From: Ischnura elegans
Lineage: Eukaryota > Arthropoda > Insecta > Odonata > Coenagrionidae
DNA length: 64,000 bases
Direction: 5' to 3'
Assembly (NCBI RefSeq): GCF_921293095.1
Contig: NC_060250.1
Span: 113,346,629 to 113,410,628 of the forward strand
Shown: piece by piece, positions 33,218 to 44,615 of the stretch
Numbering within the stretch: the stretch's first letter is position 1
Layout of the letters: the number at the start of each line of letters is the position of its first letter
Made by a program: the position numbers and the translations under genes
Notes under the pieces: generated by a model
Database searches by the model: none
What the model saw: the letters and a program-made list of their open reading frames with translations, nothing else
What the model was told of the DNA's origin: nothing

Positions 33218-33799
33218 TTAGCCAGTACGTTGGGTGAAAACGGATACAGTTTAGCAAGGACATCAAGAAGAGAATTGCATTAGCAAAGGTGGCGTTCATG
33301 AACAGGAAGGAGCTTCTGAGAGGTTTGCTATGTAAGAACTTAAAGAAAAGGTTAGTGAAGAGTCTGATCTGGAGTGTAGCGCTTTCCGGTGCAGAAATGT
33401 GGACACTTAGGAAGGAGGACGAGAGAAGATTCGAGGCATTCGAGATATGGATGTGGCGAAGAATGGAGAAGGTCAAATGGACGAAGAGGAGGAGGAAAGA
33501 TGAAGTGCTGGACATGGTGGGTGAGGAGGGACAGCTTTTAGATGAGATACGGAGGAGACAGAAGGTATGGATGGAGCAAGTACTTAGCGGAGAGGGGATG
33601 TTTAAAACAGTGTTCGAGGGTAGAATGTTAGGTAAACGAGGGAGAGGAAGGAAAAAATCGGATTTTTAGATAGAATGAAAGGGAGTAGGCCTTATTGTGA
33701 ATTGAAGAAGGAAGTGGTTGATGGGGAGGGAGGATCCCTGAATTCTTCTCAAGTACTCCATTGAAACCTACCTTAATCGGTAGAATACTTGAATAATAA
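33218..33799 (+). mobile_element. 5'-truncated non-LTR retrotransposon, best copy
   Basis: An open frame at 33289-33669 encodes the pol C-terminus: IKKRIALAKVAFMNRKELL, then LKKRLVKSLIWSVALSGAEM, WTLRKEDERRFEAFEIWMWR, RMEKVKWTKRRRKDEVLDMV and GKRGRGRK. The pattern 'LIWSVALYGAETWTLR..DE.RLEAFE.W.WRRMEK..WT' is very common in arthropod non-LTR elements. The 3' UTR ends cctaccttaatcggtagaat plus an (aat)n tail at 33799. It is the same family as 27140-27516 and 21270-21640, and likely of the same clade as 1900-3515. RT and endonuclease domains are missing. Confidence 0.9.
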
Positions 33800-34085
33800 T
33801 AACCCTCTTTATTTTTGATATCATACATCAATTACTGAGAATAAATTGATTGTTGTGTCTTCATCGCCGCGTACACTTTTGCAAACCGATTAAATGTTCC
33901 GAAAGTGATCACAAACATTAAGCTTCAAAAAGACAGAATGGGCTCTCCTCTATGTATTCCCTTTGGAGAGGAGAAATATTTATTTTCCAGACATGACAGG
34001 GAATGTTACAACAATTTTCGCCTGCGTCAAGCCGCGGATATTTCGCGTTCGAATTGAACGTAAAACGAGGTAAATACACGACGCC

Positions 34086-34289
34086 TGATTCACGGCTTTC
34101 GGGCGTTCCTCCGCGTTGTGTTGTCCATAGGTGACAACAGTTTCTTCAGCCATCCTTCTGGCGTCTTCAGATCAGAAGTTCACCTGAACTGAAGTTATTC
34201 TGATCTGAGGACGGCAGCAGGATAGCTGGAGAAACTGTCGTCACCTATGGACAACACAACGCGGAGGAACGCCCGAAAGCCGTGAATCA
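34086..34289. repeat. Foldback element, 92-bp arms
   Basis: The arms 34086-34177 and 34198-34289 are reverse complements with roughly ten mismatches around a 20-bp loop. The outer ends are tgattcacggctttcgggcg and its complement. A diverged single arm of the same family lies at 37381-37460 (cgacagtttctccgg and the ggcgtcttcagg motif). No open frame or TSD is evident. Confidence 0.85.
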
Positions 34290-34440
34290 TACTGAGAAAC
34301 GATGCGGAAACCTTAGATCCAACAATTCACGATGTGTGTGAATTTTACTCGTCGTTAATTAGGCTTAAGGATAACTTGCCATCAGAAAGCAAACCGATAA
34401 TCTCGTGGACTAATAGTGGCGCCATAAAGTTTGACGGGAT

Positions 34441-34974
34441 AACTTTTTCACAGCGGTCTTAGATAGGAATTGGTCTTCGATTTCGATAAAACACGACAAC
34501 TGATTCGGAAATTGCAAAAAACAACTTTTACTGTAACATAACCGTTGGGGTAGATGTAAAAACATTATTCCGTTGAAAACTAAGTCAGGATTAAATTTAA
34601 TTTCGTGGAAAAGTGCACATTATTACTTCGTTGTGGAGGGATTCGACTCCATGTGCTTCCAACTCCTCGAATATTAGGATTTTAACCTATACCTCACTTT
34701 CATTAAAAATAACAACAAACTAACCATCCTAAATACCTTGAAATATGATTGTGGAAGTAGTTGCTACTCGTGCTATTTCGGGAATAATTACAACGGTCTT
34801 TTAATCAAGCTATGGAGACATAACTACAATAAGTCATAAAATTTAATGCTTTAAAATTGTAATATCCCATGAAAATTTTCACGTTCTCTGCCTCCTGTAT
34901 GCTATCCATGGGTTCATATATGATGAAGTAAAGACTAAAATTTACGGTATCTTAATAACCGGAGAATGATATGG
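34441..34974 (+). repeat. Dispersed 0.53-kb repeat, copy 1
   Basis: It recurs at 38490-39025 in the same orientation with roughly 85-90 percent identity over its whole length, for example ttttactgtaacat, gtgcacattattacttc, ccatgtgcttccaactcct and acaacggtcttttaatcaag. Flanks differ, so this is an interspersed element rather than a segmental duplication. No coding frame is shared, and it has no tRNA head or terminal inverted repeat that I can see, so its class is unknown. Confidence 0.85.
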
Positions 34975-35429
34975 TTGGTAAAACCCTGCATTAAAATTTT
35001 TTATTTTTCTCATTTCAGTACTTTGGGAGTTCGAACGAATATCATTGTGATCAATGAATCCCTGTACAGTAATGATTAACAGCAGAATATACGCGCAATA
35101 TTGCTTTTTAATTCGCTCCTGAAATCTCTCACTCTGCGTTCTAATTATTCGTAATCAAAATAATAAGTAAATAGTGAAGAGAAGTAGGGTATATCAGGTG
35201 TGAGACGAGATTTTTAAAAAGCATTTTAAAAATATGTTAAAAATGTGCTTATGAAGTAACTACTCGAGATTTTGAGTCACCACGAGCGGCAGTGGTGTCA
35301 GTGACTTAATTTTCCAATATGGTCGACGAAAGCAGGTTTACTCGTCGTTGGTTAGTATTGTCGAGGTTAGTCATAGTTATGCTTTTTCGCCTCATAGCAC
35401 ACCCTTACCCGAAGGGGTTACATAGATTG

Positions 35430-35830
35430 TCTCATTGAAAAAATATTAATGCCAATCGTAGGGTACGTTGATGCACACGCCTGGCGCAGTACCGCCAAAA
35501 ACCATGACCGCGCATAACCTGGGAGGGAACCAAGCGGCGGTGGTGACGCACCCAGCACACAGCATCCATTTCCATCATCACCAACTCCCGTCGTTGAGGA
35601 AACCATGCTTTATTTTTGGGATTGAGGGGTGGTTTTTGTGCAAGGGTTGCACGAAAGGCCTGGTCTGTGCACGGAGGGTGGATCACGAGTATTATTATTC
35701 CCACTCACGGCCAGAGCCGCCGCCCGCCGACGGTACACGGTGCGTACTCCAGAGAGGCTGCCGAGTTATTAATATTTCTTATTTTTTTCTGCAGAGTGAA
35801 AGGGAGTGACGGAGGAGGGAGAGAGGGTGG
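35430..35830. other. GC-rich patch with open frames on both strands
   Basis: Open frames of about 90-150 codons exist on both strands (for example plus 35468-35809, with His-rich and Cys-containing stretches, and minus 35704-35432). No domain is recognisable. It could be a promoter-like GC patch or an old repeat. Confidence 0.25.
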
Positions 35831-36075
35831 TAAGGTAGCTTGGTGCCCGCGCACACCCCGCTACCCTTCCCTTTCAGCCTCATTTGCCTCCTCACCCCAA
35901 CCCACCCCTGTCATCTCACGTTTCCCCCTTCCTCTTCCTTTTCTTTCAAATCCCCTCCTCCTCCCATTGTTTCCGCTTCCCCTCCTCCCACCTTTGTCGC
36001 TTCAACCCCCATACCCACTCTTTACATCCCTTCCTCTTGTCTGCCAAGCACTCCTGCATCCCCTCTTTCTTGACA
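35831..36075 (+). repeat. Pyrimidine-rich tract
   Basis: About 240 bp of C/T-dominated sequence on plus. Long Ser/Pro/Leu-rich frames through it are compositional artefacts. A short (GT)n run follows at 36085-36098. Confidence 0.75.
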
Positions 36076-36109
36076 CATGAGAGGGGTGTGTGTGTGTATG
36101 ATATTTTTT

Positions 36110-37380
36110 TCACGGAAAAATAAGGGTTGTCTATGGCACCGCAGGCTAGCCACCTTCACGGGACCTTAGAGTGGGGTAAAAATTTTGCGATATAAGTTCT
36201 AATTTCTGATTGGAAACTAAATTTTGGGCTATAGATTGCTGCATAGCTGGAAGGAAAATTTGGAAAAAAATATGGTTTGATTTGAAAAATAATCAAGAAA
36301 TAATATCTTGTTTGAATATGAGTGGAGTGGAATGAAGTATCGCAATAAGAAAATACTTTCTCCACCGTTTTACAGCAAAAAAGAATTCCTTGATTAAAAA
36401 AATTACATGGTTATGAATAAAAAATATGAAAAAATAATGTTTTCCACCCTTTTTGAGCTTGAAGGATGCCGCGAGTTTTCTAAAATAGGAATATATTCAT
36501 AAGAGATTGACATGAACATATTTCATCTCGCAAAAAAAGAGCTAACTGCAGTCTCCAGGTTGATTTGATCGTATCATGATCAAAAGAAAAAAATTCAGTA
36601 ATGATGAAAAGCAAGATAGCGCGTTCTTAAATTTGTTCATAGAACTACTCGCAGGCAGTATCATTTAAAGTATTTTTCTTGAATTTTATGCTCAAATGTA
36701 CATTGCAGTTAAAATAAAAAAATAAAAACTTATTTTTGTACCTTGAATGATACATTGACTAAAATTATTCGTGGAGTATTTATGAAAATGATAAATAATA
36801 GCAATGAAATGATTAAAAAAACAAACTAATAATATTGTTCATTCTTAAGCCAAAATAACTTATCATCATGGCTCACAAGTGCATGCATCACCACAGAGAA
36901 CGATCACTCTGTGGAGTGTTTGGAAACAGCAATTGCGATAGCATTTTTCTAAGGAGAAATATAACTCATCTCATTAAGCGAATGCAGTTGGTTGCTGACA
37001 ATGTAATTTGAGATAATTAGATCGAAAGGTACAAAGTAGTAACACAATGAAGGAAAATAGTCCACCTAGCTAGTGAAGAGAGAAAATTATAGATAGCTAA
37101 GCGGCAAAAAACTCCTCGTGAACTATACGGTACTCCAAGAACCTTAATCTAACAAAAGTATATGTATACCGAGCAATGAAAGATTTTAATATGCATTGTA
37201 TTGATTTTGATATATTCCTCTTTTTTAATATTTAAGAGGTTTGTGTCAAATAACATTACTGCTTAATCTGTAATAAATATCAACTTTATTGTGTATCATA
37301 TCACATGGGAAATATTTAAAATGAAACTTGACTTGATGCGTAGATTTCTGCGGCGTTGTCTAGATGATGTCTCCATTTTT
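36110..37380. other. Non-coding, nothing recognised
   Basis: AT-rich, no supported feature. Confidence 0.5.
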
Positions 37381-37460
37381 TATAGGTTTCACCGCGTGGA
37401 TTTTCTTTGTGACGACAGTTTCTCCGGTATTCCAACCGGCGTCTTCAGGTCGACGTCCGG
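37381..37460 (+). repeat. Single arm related to foldback at 34086
   Basis: tgtgacgacagtttctccgg and ggcgtcttcaggtcgac correspond to the inner arm of the 34086-34289 foldback (complement of its right arm). It appears as one arm only. Confidence 0.55.
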
Positions 37461-37840
37461 ATTCAACTTGACTTCATTATTAATTACTTATATTTTCATT
37501 TGTAAATTATATTTTTTATTAAGTAACTGGATTGTTTTATTTCTCTAAACACATATAGCTCATGACATGGCTGAATTGTATTTATAATGTGGCGCATACT
37601 TTTATAGTAATTTGGTACAGGGTGTTAGCCCGTAAAATAAGTTGTTTTTAAGTATTATTATTATAAAAAGCCAAAACACATGCCCATATCAAGAAGTGTA
37701 ACTACGTAAGTTTTCTGCTGTTTGTAGGTGAATAAAATGGGCTCTATTTTCTTCTTAGACTTAATTTCTCTACGTTCCCAGAGACGCGGGTAACGAAGGT
37801 GTGCAAAAAATCATCAATTTGGCAGCACTGTAAAGGAGGT

Positions 37841-38020
37841 TGTGGACGGGTGACGGTAGAAGGGTTGCGGGCGGATTTTTGCAAGAGAGGGGAAGGGGTT
37901 TTAGGGGGTGGCAATGAGTAAGTGGGCTGAGAAATGGGGTTGGAAAGGGAGGCTGGAGAGGAGTGGGGGAAGTAGATGGTACAGCAGAGAGAGAGAGGTT
38001 CGAGTGCGCCCTAGTGCGCT
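37841..38020 (+). repeat. Purine-rich tract
   Basis: About 180 bp of G/A-dominated sequence on plus (for example gggtggcaatgagtaagtgg, gagagagagaggttcgag), opposite in strand bias to the tracts at 18740 and 35831. Confidence 0.7.
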
Positions 38021-38426
38021 CGATGTATGAGTCCTATATAATAATAATGGACCCACGCACTTCATCTCACCCCCTTCATCTGTTCAACCACCCCCCCACC
38101 CTTTTATTGCACTCAAAATAATAGCGGAGGCGGGGAGGGTAGATTGTGAGAGGAAAGGAAAAAAAATGGGAAAAATGTATATTAAAAAGTTTAAAGCACG
38201 CATATGTTATGAGATGGAAAAAAGTCTATGTGAGGATAAGGATCAGAAAGCAAAGTGATCACTACTTTACGGATAGTATGTCCACAAAATTGATGATTTA
38301 AAAGCAGCAAAAAAATGAAAGTATCAAGAAATCACATTCGTTTATACGGCTGATATTTTCACAGTCATTTTCAGAAATCTAGTCAAACTATTTTTCTCAG
38401 TGTTGTGTAACAAAATAAGTATTCAT

Positions 38427-38466
38427 GCACCAACGGATGAAGTTCGCCATGTTTGTCCTTGCAGTG
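38427..38466 (-). mobile_element. 40-bp SINE family B fragment with 12-bp TSD
   Basis: On minus it contains catggcgaacttcatccg then ttggtgc, the body motif of the SINEs at 31961 and 57556. Identical 12-mers ataagtattcat lie at 38415-38426 and 38467-38478. This looks like an extremely short retroposition product, or a deletion remnant inside an insertion. Confidence 0.65.
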
Positions 38467-38489
38467 ATAAGTATTCATATTTGGCCCAA

Positions 38490-39025
38490 TTTTTCACGGC
38501 GGTCTAAGATAGGAATAAGAACGATATCTTTGTTGTCGATGAAACGTAAACATCGCATCGCAAAAACAAATTTTACTGTAACATATCCGTAAGGGTAGAT
38601 GTACATACATTGTTTCGTTGAAAACTAGGTCAGGATTAAATTTAATTTCGAGGAAAAGTGCACATTATTACTTCAGTGTGGAGGGATTCCACTCCATGTG
38701 CTTCCAACTCCTAAAATATTCGGATTTCAAACTTATACCTCACTTTCATTGATAATAACAACTAAGTAACCATCCTAAATACCTTGAATAATGAATTGTG
38801 GAAGTAGTTGGTACTCGTACTACCTGAAGGAAGGTCGGGAATAATTACAACGGTCTTTTAATCAAGCCATGGAGACATAACTGCAAAAATTCATCAAATT
38901 TAATGCTTTAAAAATGCAATATCCCATGAAATTTTCTCGTAACCTGCCTCCTGTATATTATCCATGAGTTCATACAAGATGGAGTAAAGATTACGGTATC
39001 TTAAAAGACCCGAGAATAAAATGGT
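38490..39025 (+). repeat. Dispersed 0.53-kb repeat, copy 2
   Basis: Second copy of the unclassified repeat at 34441-34974. It begins ttttcacggcggtctaagat and ends near cgagaataaaatgg. Confidence 0.85.
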
Positions 39026-41100
39026 AAGATGAAAATTTGTCGTTTTTTAAAAACTAGTGCTCGTCTGAAAAAGCCAAAGTTTTTGGGTCATTAGAGACCA
39101 ACGAGGAGGGAGATGAAATAGTGAGAACAATGAGCTGTTCCTGCAAAGCGGGAAATGTATGCACGATAGGCATGTTGCTTTTGGTACTTGTTTTAAGTTG
39201 GTATTTACAACCGGAGTGTTTTGGACGCAATTTATTTCGTAAGGTTTGGAGTGAAAATGGATTTCCAGTGTTCATCGTTTATTTTTATGAATACCGCTTT
39301 CATAATAATATTTCGTTATCTGTCGCCATAGGAATGATGTAAAAAGTTTGTAAGAACTGTCTTCAGTGGACACAATGCTCACTGTCATCACTGTTCTCAA
39401 CCATAGCATGAAGAGCGTATGACGAAGAGTGCATAATGGTAGCGAGAGGTGAAGGATTTTAGACCTCCTTTAAACCCCCTTAAACCTCTTTATACCCTCT
39501 TCTTTTATCCTACATGCTCTACTCAGTCTACTGTTATCCTCCTCTCCTTATCCTCTACATTTTATTCTCCTAATACCCATACTCTTTAGCAGAAAAAAAG
39601 GAAATAAAAAATCGTTTTTCAGTGCATGCGCACGAAATGCTTTCCCGAACGCCGGGAACTGGTGGCGGTGGGCATGCAGCTAAGGGCTTCTTTTTTTCCC
39701 CGCGCATTCTACACTCTTTGCCTCAACTTTTTAGCGCTTCAAACGCTCCTCAAAATCCTCTATACTGCAACTCCCCTCCCTTTTCGAGCGGAGTAAAAAC
39801 ATCTACAAAAATGAAGGAATAAAATATGCAAGCTGAGGCAGGAAGAGTGAGAAAAAAATATTCGCTAAAATGTTTTCTCCCTCACCCTTCTCGGCCACAT
39901 CTCCTCTTCAGCTTCCTTCCACTGCTTTCCTTATACCTCTCTCTCCGGCATTCAAATCCCTAAGTTATTCACCTTACGAGGCTTAAATCTACTTACTTTC
40001 ACGGATATGTGATCGTTGTGTGGAATGTTTCTTGGCAAAAAGAAAAATTTAAACGGGAGAGAACATAAAAGAGATTACCTCGTCAAAAACCAATTGGAAG
40101 AAGGGTTGTCTATTTTTGTCTCATTTTATTATAATTTCTGATATATCCATGGTGAAAGAAAACAAATGGTAATTTCCACACTTTTTAATTCTAAAAATCA
40201 ACAACCGTCAATGGTTTCAACATATTATGTCATTTTCAAGGTGGTATAGCAAGCACTCTCTCAGTATTTATACCCTGGTCAAGGTAGGAGGTGGGGGCAT
40301 ATGGATTTGTTGTCAGGGAAGTGGGAGGAGAAACAGTTTGGGTGAAAAGATTTTATGCGTTTCTGATATATGTTTATGCGCCCTCTATGAGAACAATTAA
40401 TTGAACCAATAGGTAATACTGATTTAATACATAGTTATATTTAAAGTTAAAGTTTTGACTTTGAAAACACTATAATTTTGATCCACTTATTGAATTTTTA
40501 TTTAAATTTTGGAATGAAACGAGCATACACCTCTGAAATTGCTACACAAATAGATTTTCCACGATTTCTCCGATTAATGTTAACAGACAGGAGTTACAGC
40601 ATTATTTTAACCTTCTTGTGAATACCGGAGAGTGATGTTAAATGACATGAAACCCAGTCCTTAACCACATGTTTGCTTTGAGGTCTATGATTTCGATTTT
40701 TGACAACGCATAGGCTCACTCGACTCACACGACCAAAAAGATATGTCGTCACTCACATCTTGAGGCGCCACTTGCAACGTCGTCCAGTCCGCAATAAAAT
40801 ACATTATTGATTCCCTGATGTATCAGACCTAGCTAACAAGTTCATCACTGAAGAATTTTCAGTCTATTGCTACCAATGTATGCATATCATTCCACTGATT
40901 TCAAAATTACTAACTTTTAAAAGTGACACTGCATCCTTCGCTTTATAGTGCGGGTAATAACAAAACTCTATCATCAAAAAATCAAACTTAAGTTGAAAAA
41001 TATATCCAACGGAAGATAATTTTTATTGGAGGTAATTTTTTATATTGTCACCCCGTTTACACGCTGCAAATTTGTACATTTACTTTATATTTTATTTCAG
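39026..41100. other. Non-coding, nothing recognised
   Basis: AT-rich. The segment 40845-40960 resembles 41940-42055 inside the foldback at 41690 (cctagctaacaagttcatca, tgctaccaatgtatgcat) and is probably a relic of the same element. Confidence 0.4.
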
Positions 41101-41114
41101 AAAAAATGTAGCAA

Positions 41115-41170
41115 TACATACAATGGAGTAACGCGCTCTTTTATCAAGGTCATGGGTTCGAAACCCACCT
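41115..41170 (+). repeat. tRNA-like remnant
   Basis: gggttcgaaaccc (41154-41166) is a perfect box B with paired T-stem, preceded by acaatggagtaacgcgctct, similar to a D-arm. The rest of the cloverleaf is absent. Possibly a SINE head. Confidence 0.35.
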
Positions 41171-41689
41171 GAATGTGCCCCCGCAATGAACTATATTCAC
41201 TGACGGAATTTTGGGTTCGATCATAAAATTAGTATCCCATCATACTGGTTCCAACAAAAGGATTAGCATAATGGATGGGCCTGGAAATTGAAAACGGAAT
41301 ACAGAGCGAACCATAGAAGAAGGTCTCGCCCGATTACTGAATTTGTGCTAGCGAGGAATTATCAGCATTATTGGCATATTCCCCGAATGAAGCAGAGCAA
41401 TTTCCGCATCGATTGCGAATTGAGGTAGCTCAGCGAATTAAATAGCTGGCGGGTGGGATAAGGTCATGCTAGCTTGATAGTCATGCTGTTTCTACTCGAC
41501 TCTAAAGTATAAACGTATCATGATTGCGAATATACTCGTTCTCATACTGTTGATATTAACAAAAACTAATGAGCGAATAATGAGTAACGATATTATTTTC
41601 CCATTGTTTGAAAATGCTTACCTTATTTACAATATTTGAAATACTAAGATTATTTACGAACCTAATATTTATCTCTTACTTTATTTATG

Positions 41690-42245
41690 TTGTACCCCTT
41701 TTTTATTATTTGTTGATCAAGGTTCACACGGCAACACAATACAATTTTGTTAATTTTTCCGCAAGGATTATAATATCACGTGTTACTTGTTTGAAACTTT
41801 CCATAGCGTGAAATAAACTAATAATAAATGAAATATTCTAGAGTTTGGCAACGGGTAAGGCTGTTTAAGGCCAACGCTTCCACGAAAAACTCCGTCATCG
41901 TCATCAGGGCGAAGAATGACTCAGATCTAGTGACCAAATGAATGAGACCAGGCAAATAAGTCAATCACTCGAGGATTTTCGATCTATTGTTACCATTGTA
42001 TGCATTTAAAAATTTCCAAACTTTCCAAAGCGATTCTGCATACTTCGCTCTTTGCCTTAGCCCTGACGACGATGGGGGAGTTTTTCATCGAAACGTTGTC
42101 CTCAAAAAGCCTTCCCCGCTGCCAAACCCGAAAGTTTCAAACAAGTAACGGTGTGATATTATAATCCTTGCTGGGAGAGTAATAAAATTGTATTACGTCG
42201 CCGTAACGACCTTGATCAACAAATAATCAAATAAGAAACAACAAA
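41690..42245. repeat. Large foldback element, arms over 150 bp
   Basis: The outer arms 41690-41803 and 42130-42241 are inverted copies (for example tgttgatcaagg, taatatcac.tgttacttgt and ttgaaacttt with their complements). Inner arms 41837-41910 and 42059-42128 pair too (tttggcaacggg, ttccacgaaaaactc, catcgtcatcaggg). A diverged one-arm copy lies at 45456-45502. No transposase is present. This is a candidate non-autonomous DNA transposon. Confidence 0.75.
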
Positions 42246-42519
42246 ATTAAGGAGGGGATAAAAAATTAGGTAGGTTTAGTATTTACTTAGTGTTTCAATG
42301 GTATTCGCCGGGAAATCTTACGATCTTTCATGAAACTCATAATTTTAGTTTTTGAGAGAAAAATTAGAGAACTGATGATTTCGCAAGAAAATGAATCCAT
42401 TCTTACTTAAATTGTATTCCCATATTTTTTAAAAGCGAGCTTTAACTTATGGAAATCGTTGTGTAGGAAAAAGGGAAAGGAAACATGAGAAAAAGGTGCA
42501 TATAATGCCTCCTTTTATA

Positions 42520-42830
42520 GGTTCCTACTTCCTTCACTCCTTCTCCGCTTCCCTTCCTCGTGCCCTTCGCGTCCCTATGTCCTTAAACCCTTCACTCACC
42601 CACTCGAGAGCCGTGCTTACTCTCCCCCACCCCTGTGCCCTCCACCCTGCTGTCCTGGGCATCGATCCCCCCGCACGACACCATGTTGCCATGTGTCGAC
42701 ACTCGCGCCCTCCCCGCGTGAGCTCGCGACTCGTGTTGTCGCCTGTAATGAGCGACGCGAGAGGTGGGAATATTATCTCAACCATCGGATCGCATGCAGT
42801 AACACTCCCTTTAACACCTTAGCCCTTCAA
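42520..42830. other. GC-rich, C/T-biased patch
   Basis: Open on both strands (plus 42496-42822, minus 42785-42534) without a recognised domain. Strong pyrimidine bias early, CpG-rich later. Could be promoter-like or a low-complexity remnant. Confidence 0.25.
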
Positions 42831-44444
42831 TAAACACTGACCTAACGGTAAAGGCAAGATTATTACAGATAAAATGTTTCTCTACAGGGGATAAGTCTCT
42901 CAATTATCAGAGTCGCGGGTTGGAATCCTACCCGGATACCTCTCCCAACGTGTGGATATTTTTGAATGCAATACAATTAAATCGCTGCTAGAGGGGACGC
43001 TAATAGAAAAAAGGTTTGCTAAATGGTTTGACATAAGGTTTGGTAAATAAAAGAAATTTCTTCCGATAAAATGGTATGCTTTAACTCACGATTAGATTCT
43101 TTTTCTGGGGGTGCAATGCAGCCCTAAAAATCCCGGTGCATAAAATATCATTTTGCTCTATAAATACTTCCCATCCTGTAAAGTACACCAAAACTTCATT
43201 GTGCGAACCTAGATTTCAGCACAAGCTCAACCATTTTCAGAGGCAAGGGTAAAAACTATCACTACCATCAACATTATTTGCATATTAAATGATAATGATA
43301 TTGATTACTCTAAAACATACGCCGGTAGAGTAAAATTAAGTTTGAAGTTACCTAATGGTGTTTTTTGCCATAATTTTACCCGCTGCAAATTGATTCCAAC
43401 TATTGCTGAATAATCTTAAATTGTTAAGGGTAGAATTTATGGGAACAGAATAGCTTCCACCACCATAAGGGTCTCACGTTTACATCCTTTACTACCGAGT
43501 TCATTCAATCTCTTCATACATAATTAAACCTTCCCTTGGTCCTTACATGCATATTTTTTGGTATAAATCTTTCCTTATCTAATAAAAACTGCATTTTGCA
43601 TTAATGTAAAATATTTATATATTTCCATGTAATAACTAATACGCGATATTAGGTGTGCAGCTATAGCTTGATATCTCTCAATGATTGAATATTCGAAACC
43701 GTTTGTCCCACAATAATTAAGCAGTAGAATTCACATAACTCCAATTTATGAATGAACAACCAGACTCAAAAAAAACTATTCTATAAGTGAGACTTCTACC
43801 CAATTAGAGTCCTATAAGGGAAGACATTGCTTTGCATCAAGCAAGAGCTTTCAATCTTCTCCCACTCTAGCTACTTTTCAGCCCAAAAAAAAAATCATGC
43901 AGCTTCTTCAGGATGGGAGTATTCACAGCGTTAGTGTAATATCGGACCGTGAGAGGCTGCCGAAATATTTTTTGATCTTCGTAACATCTTAAGTGACAAA
44001 AAACAGAGCTGTGCAAATTTTAAGATGCACAAAAATCAGTGATTAATGACGTAAACATTTGGAATTTAATTGGAATCCACTCTTAATTGAGTTCATGACG
44101 ATTGAATATCATGAAAGTCTCCCTCGGAGAAATTGCATTCAATGAGGACATTAGGGCTCGTTGAATTTACAAATACGTTTATTTCCTCCCATTCATTTTC
44201 ACGATGTTTAAGATACATCATCAAACTAAAGAAGAAGCTTATGTTAAGCTATCCGACATCTCTCTTCATCAACGCGGAGAAGAAACTAACAGAATCATTT
44301 ATTTGATGCAGCTAAAATAAGGAATTAATCTTCTAAAAAAGGATATGCGCTGAGGTAGCACTCTTCCTTGATGTAGATATTAAGAAATCTTTGCTTTGGG
44401 AGTACATAAATTTGCAAATTCAGCGATACTGGACGGAGAATAGC

Positions 44445-44607
44445 CAGTGGCGGATCTATTTGGGGGGGGGGGGGGTTTGGGTATCCAATTTACACTTTAT
44501 AGAAAGGTAATATTTTCCGACTCCACTACTGCTGTAATTTTAACCACCACTTAATCCCCCCCTTGTCCCTATCCGGTAGGCTACGCCCTATCCTGGATAT
44601 GCCACTG
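44445..44607. mobile_element. Short hAT-type MITE (CAGTGGC ends)
   Basis: Ends cagtggcggatct (44445) and ggatatgccactg (44607) are inverted. Flanking octamers agaatagc (44437-44444) and ataatagc (44608-44615) match at 7 of 8 positions, fitting an aged 8-bp hAT target duplication. It contains a run of 14 G at 44462-44475. No coding capacity (163 bp). Confidence 0.7.
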
Positions 44608-44615
44608 ATAATAGC

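Noticed and set aside
35616..36080. 154-codon plus-strand frame
   Set aside because: Most of it is the pyrimidine tract read as Ser/Pro/Leu; no domain and no conserved boundary.
42534..42822. Overlapping frames of 83 and 108 codons on opposite strands
   Set aside because: GC-rich DNA lacks stops on both strands; no recognisable domain.
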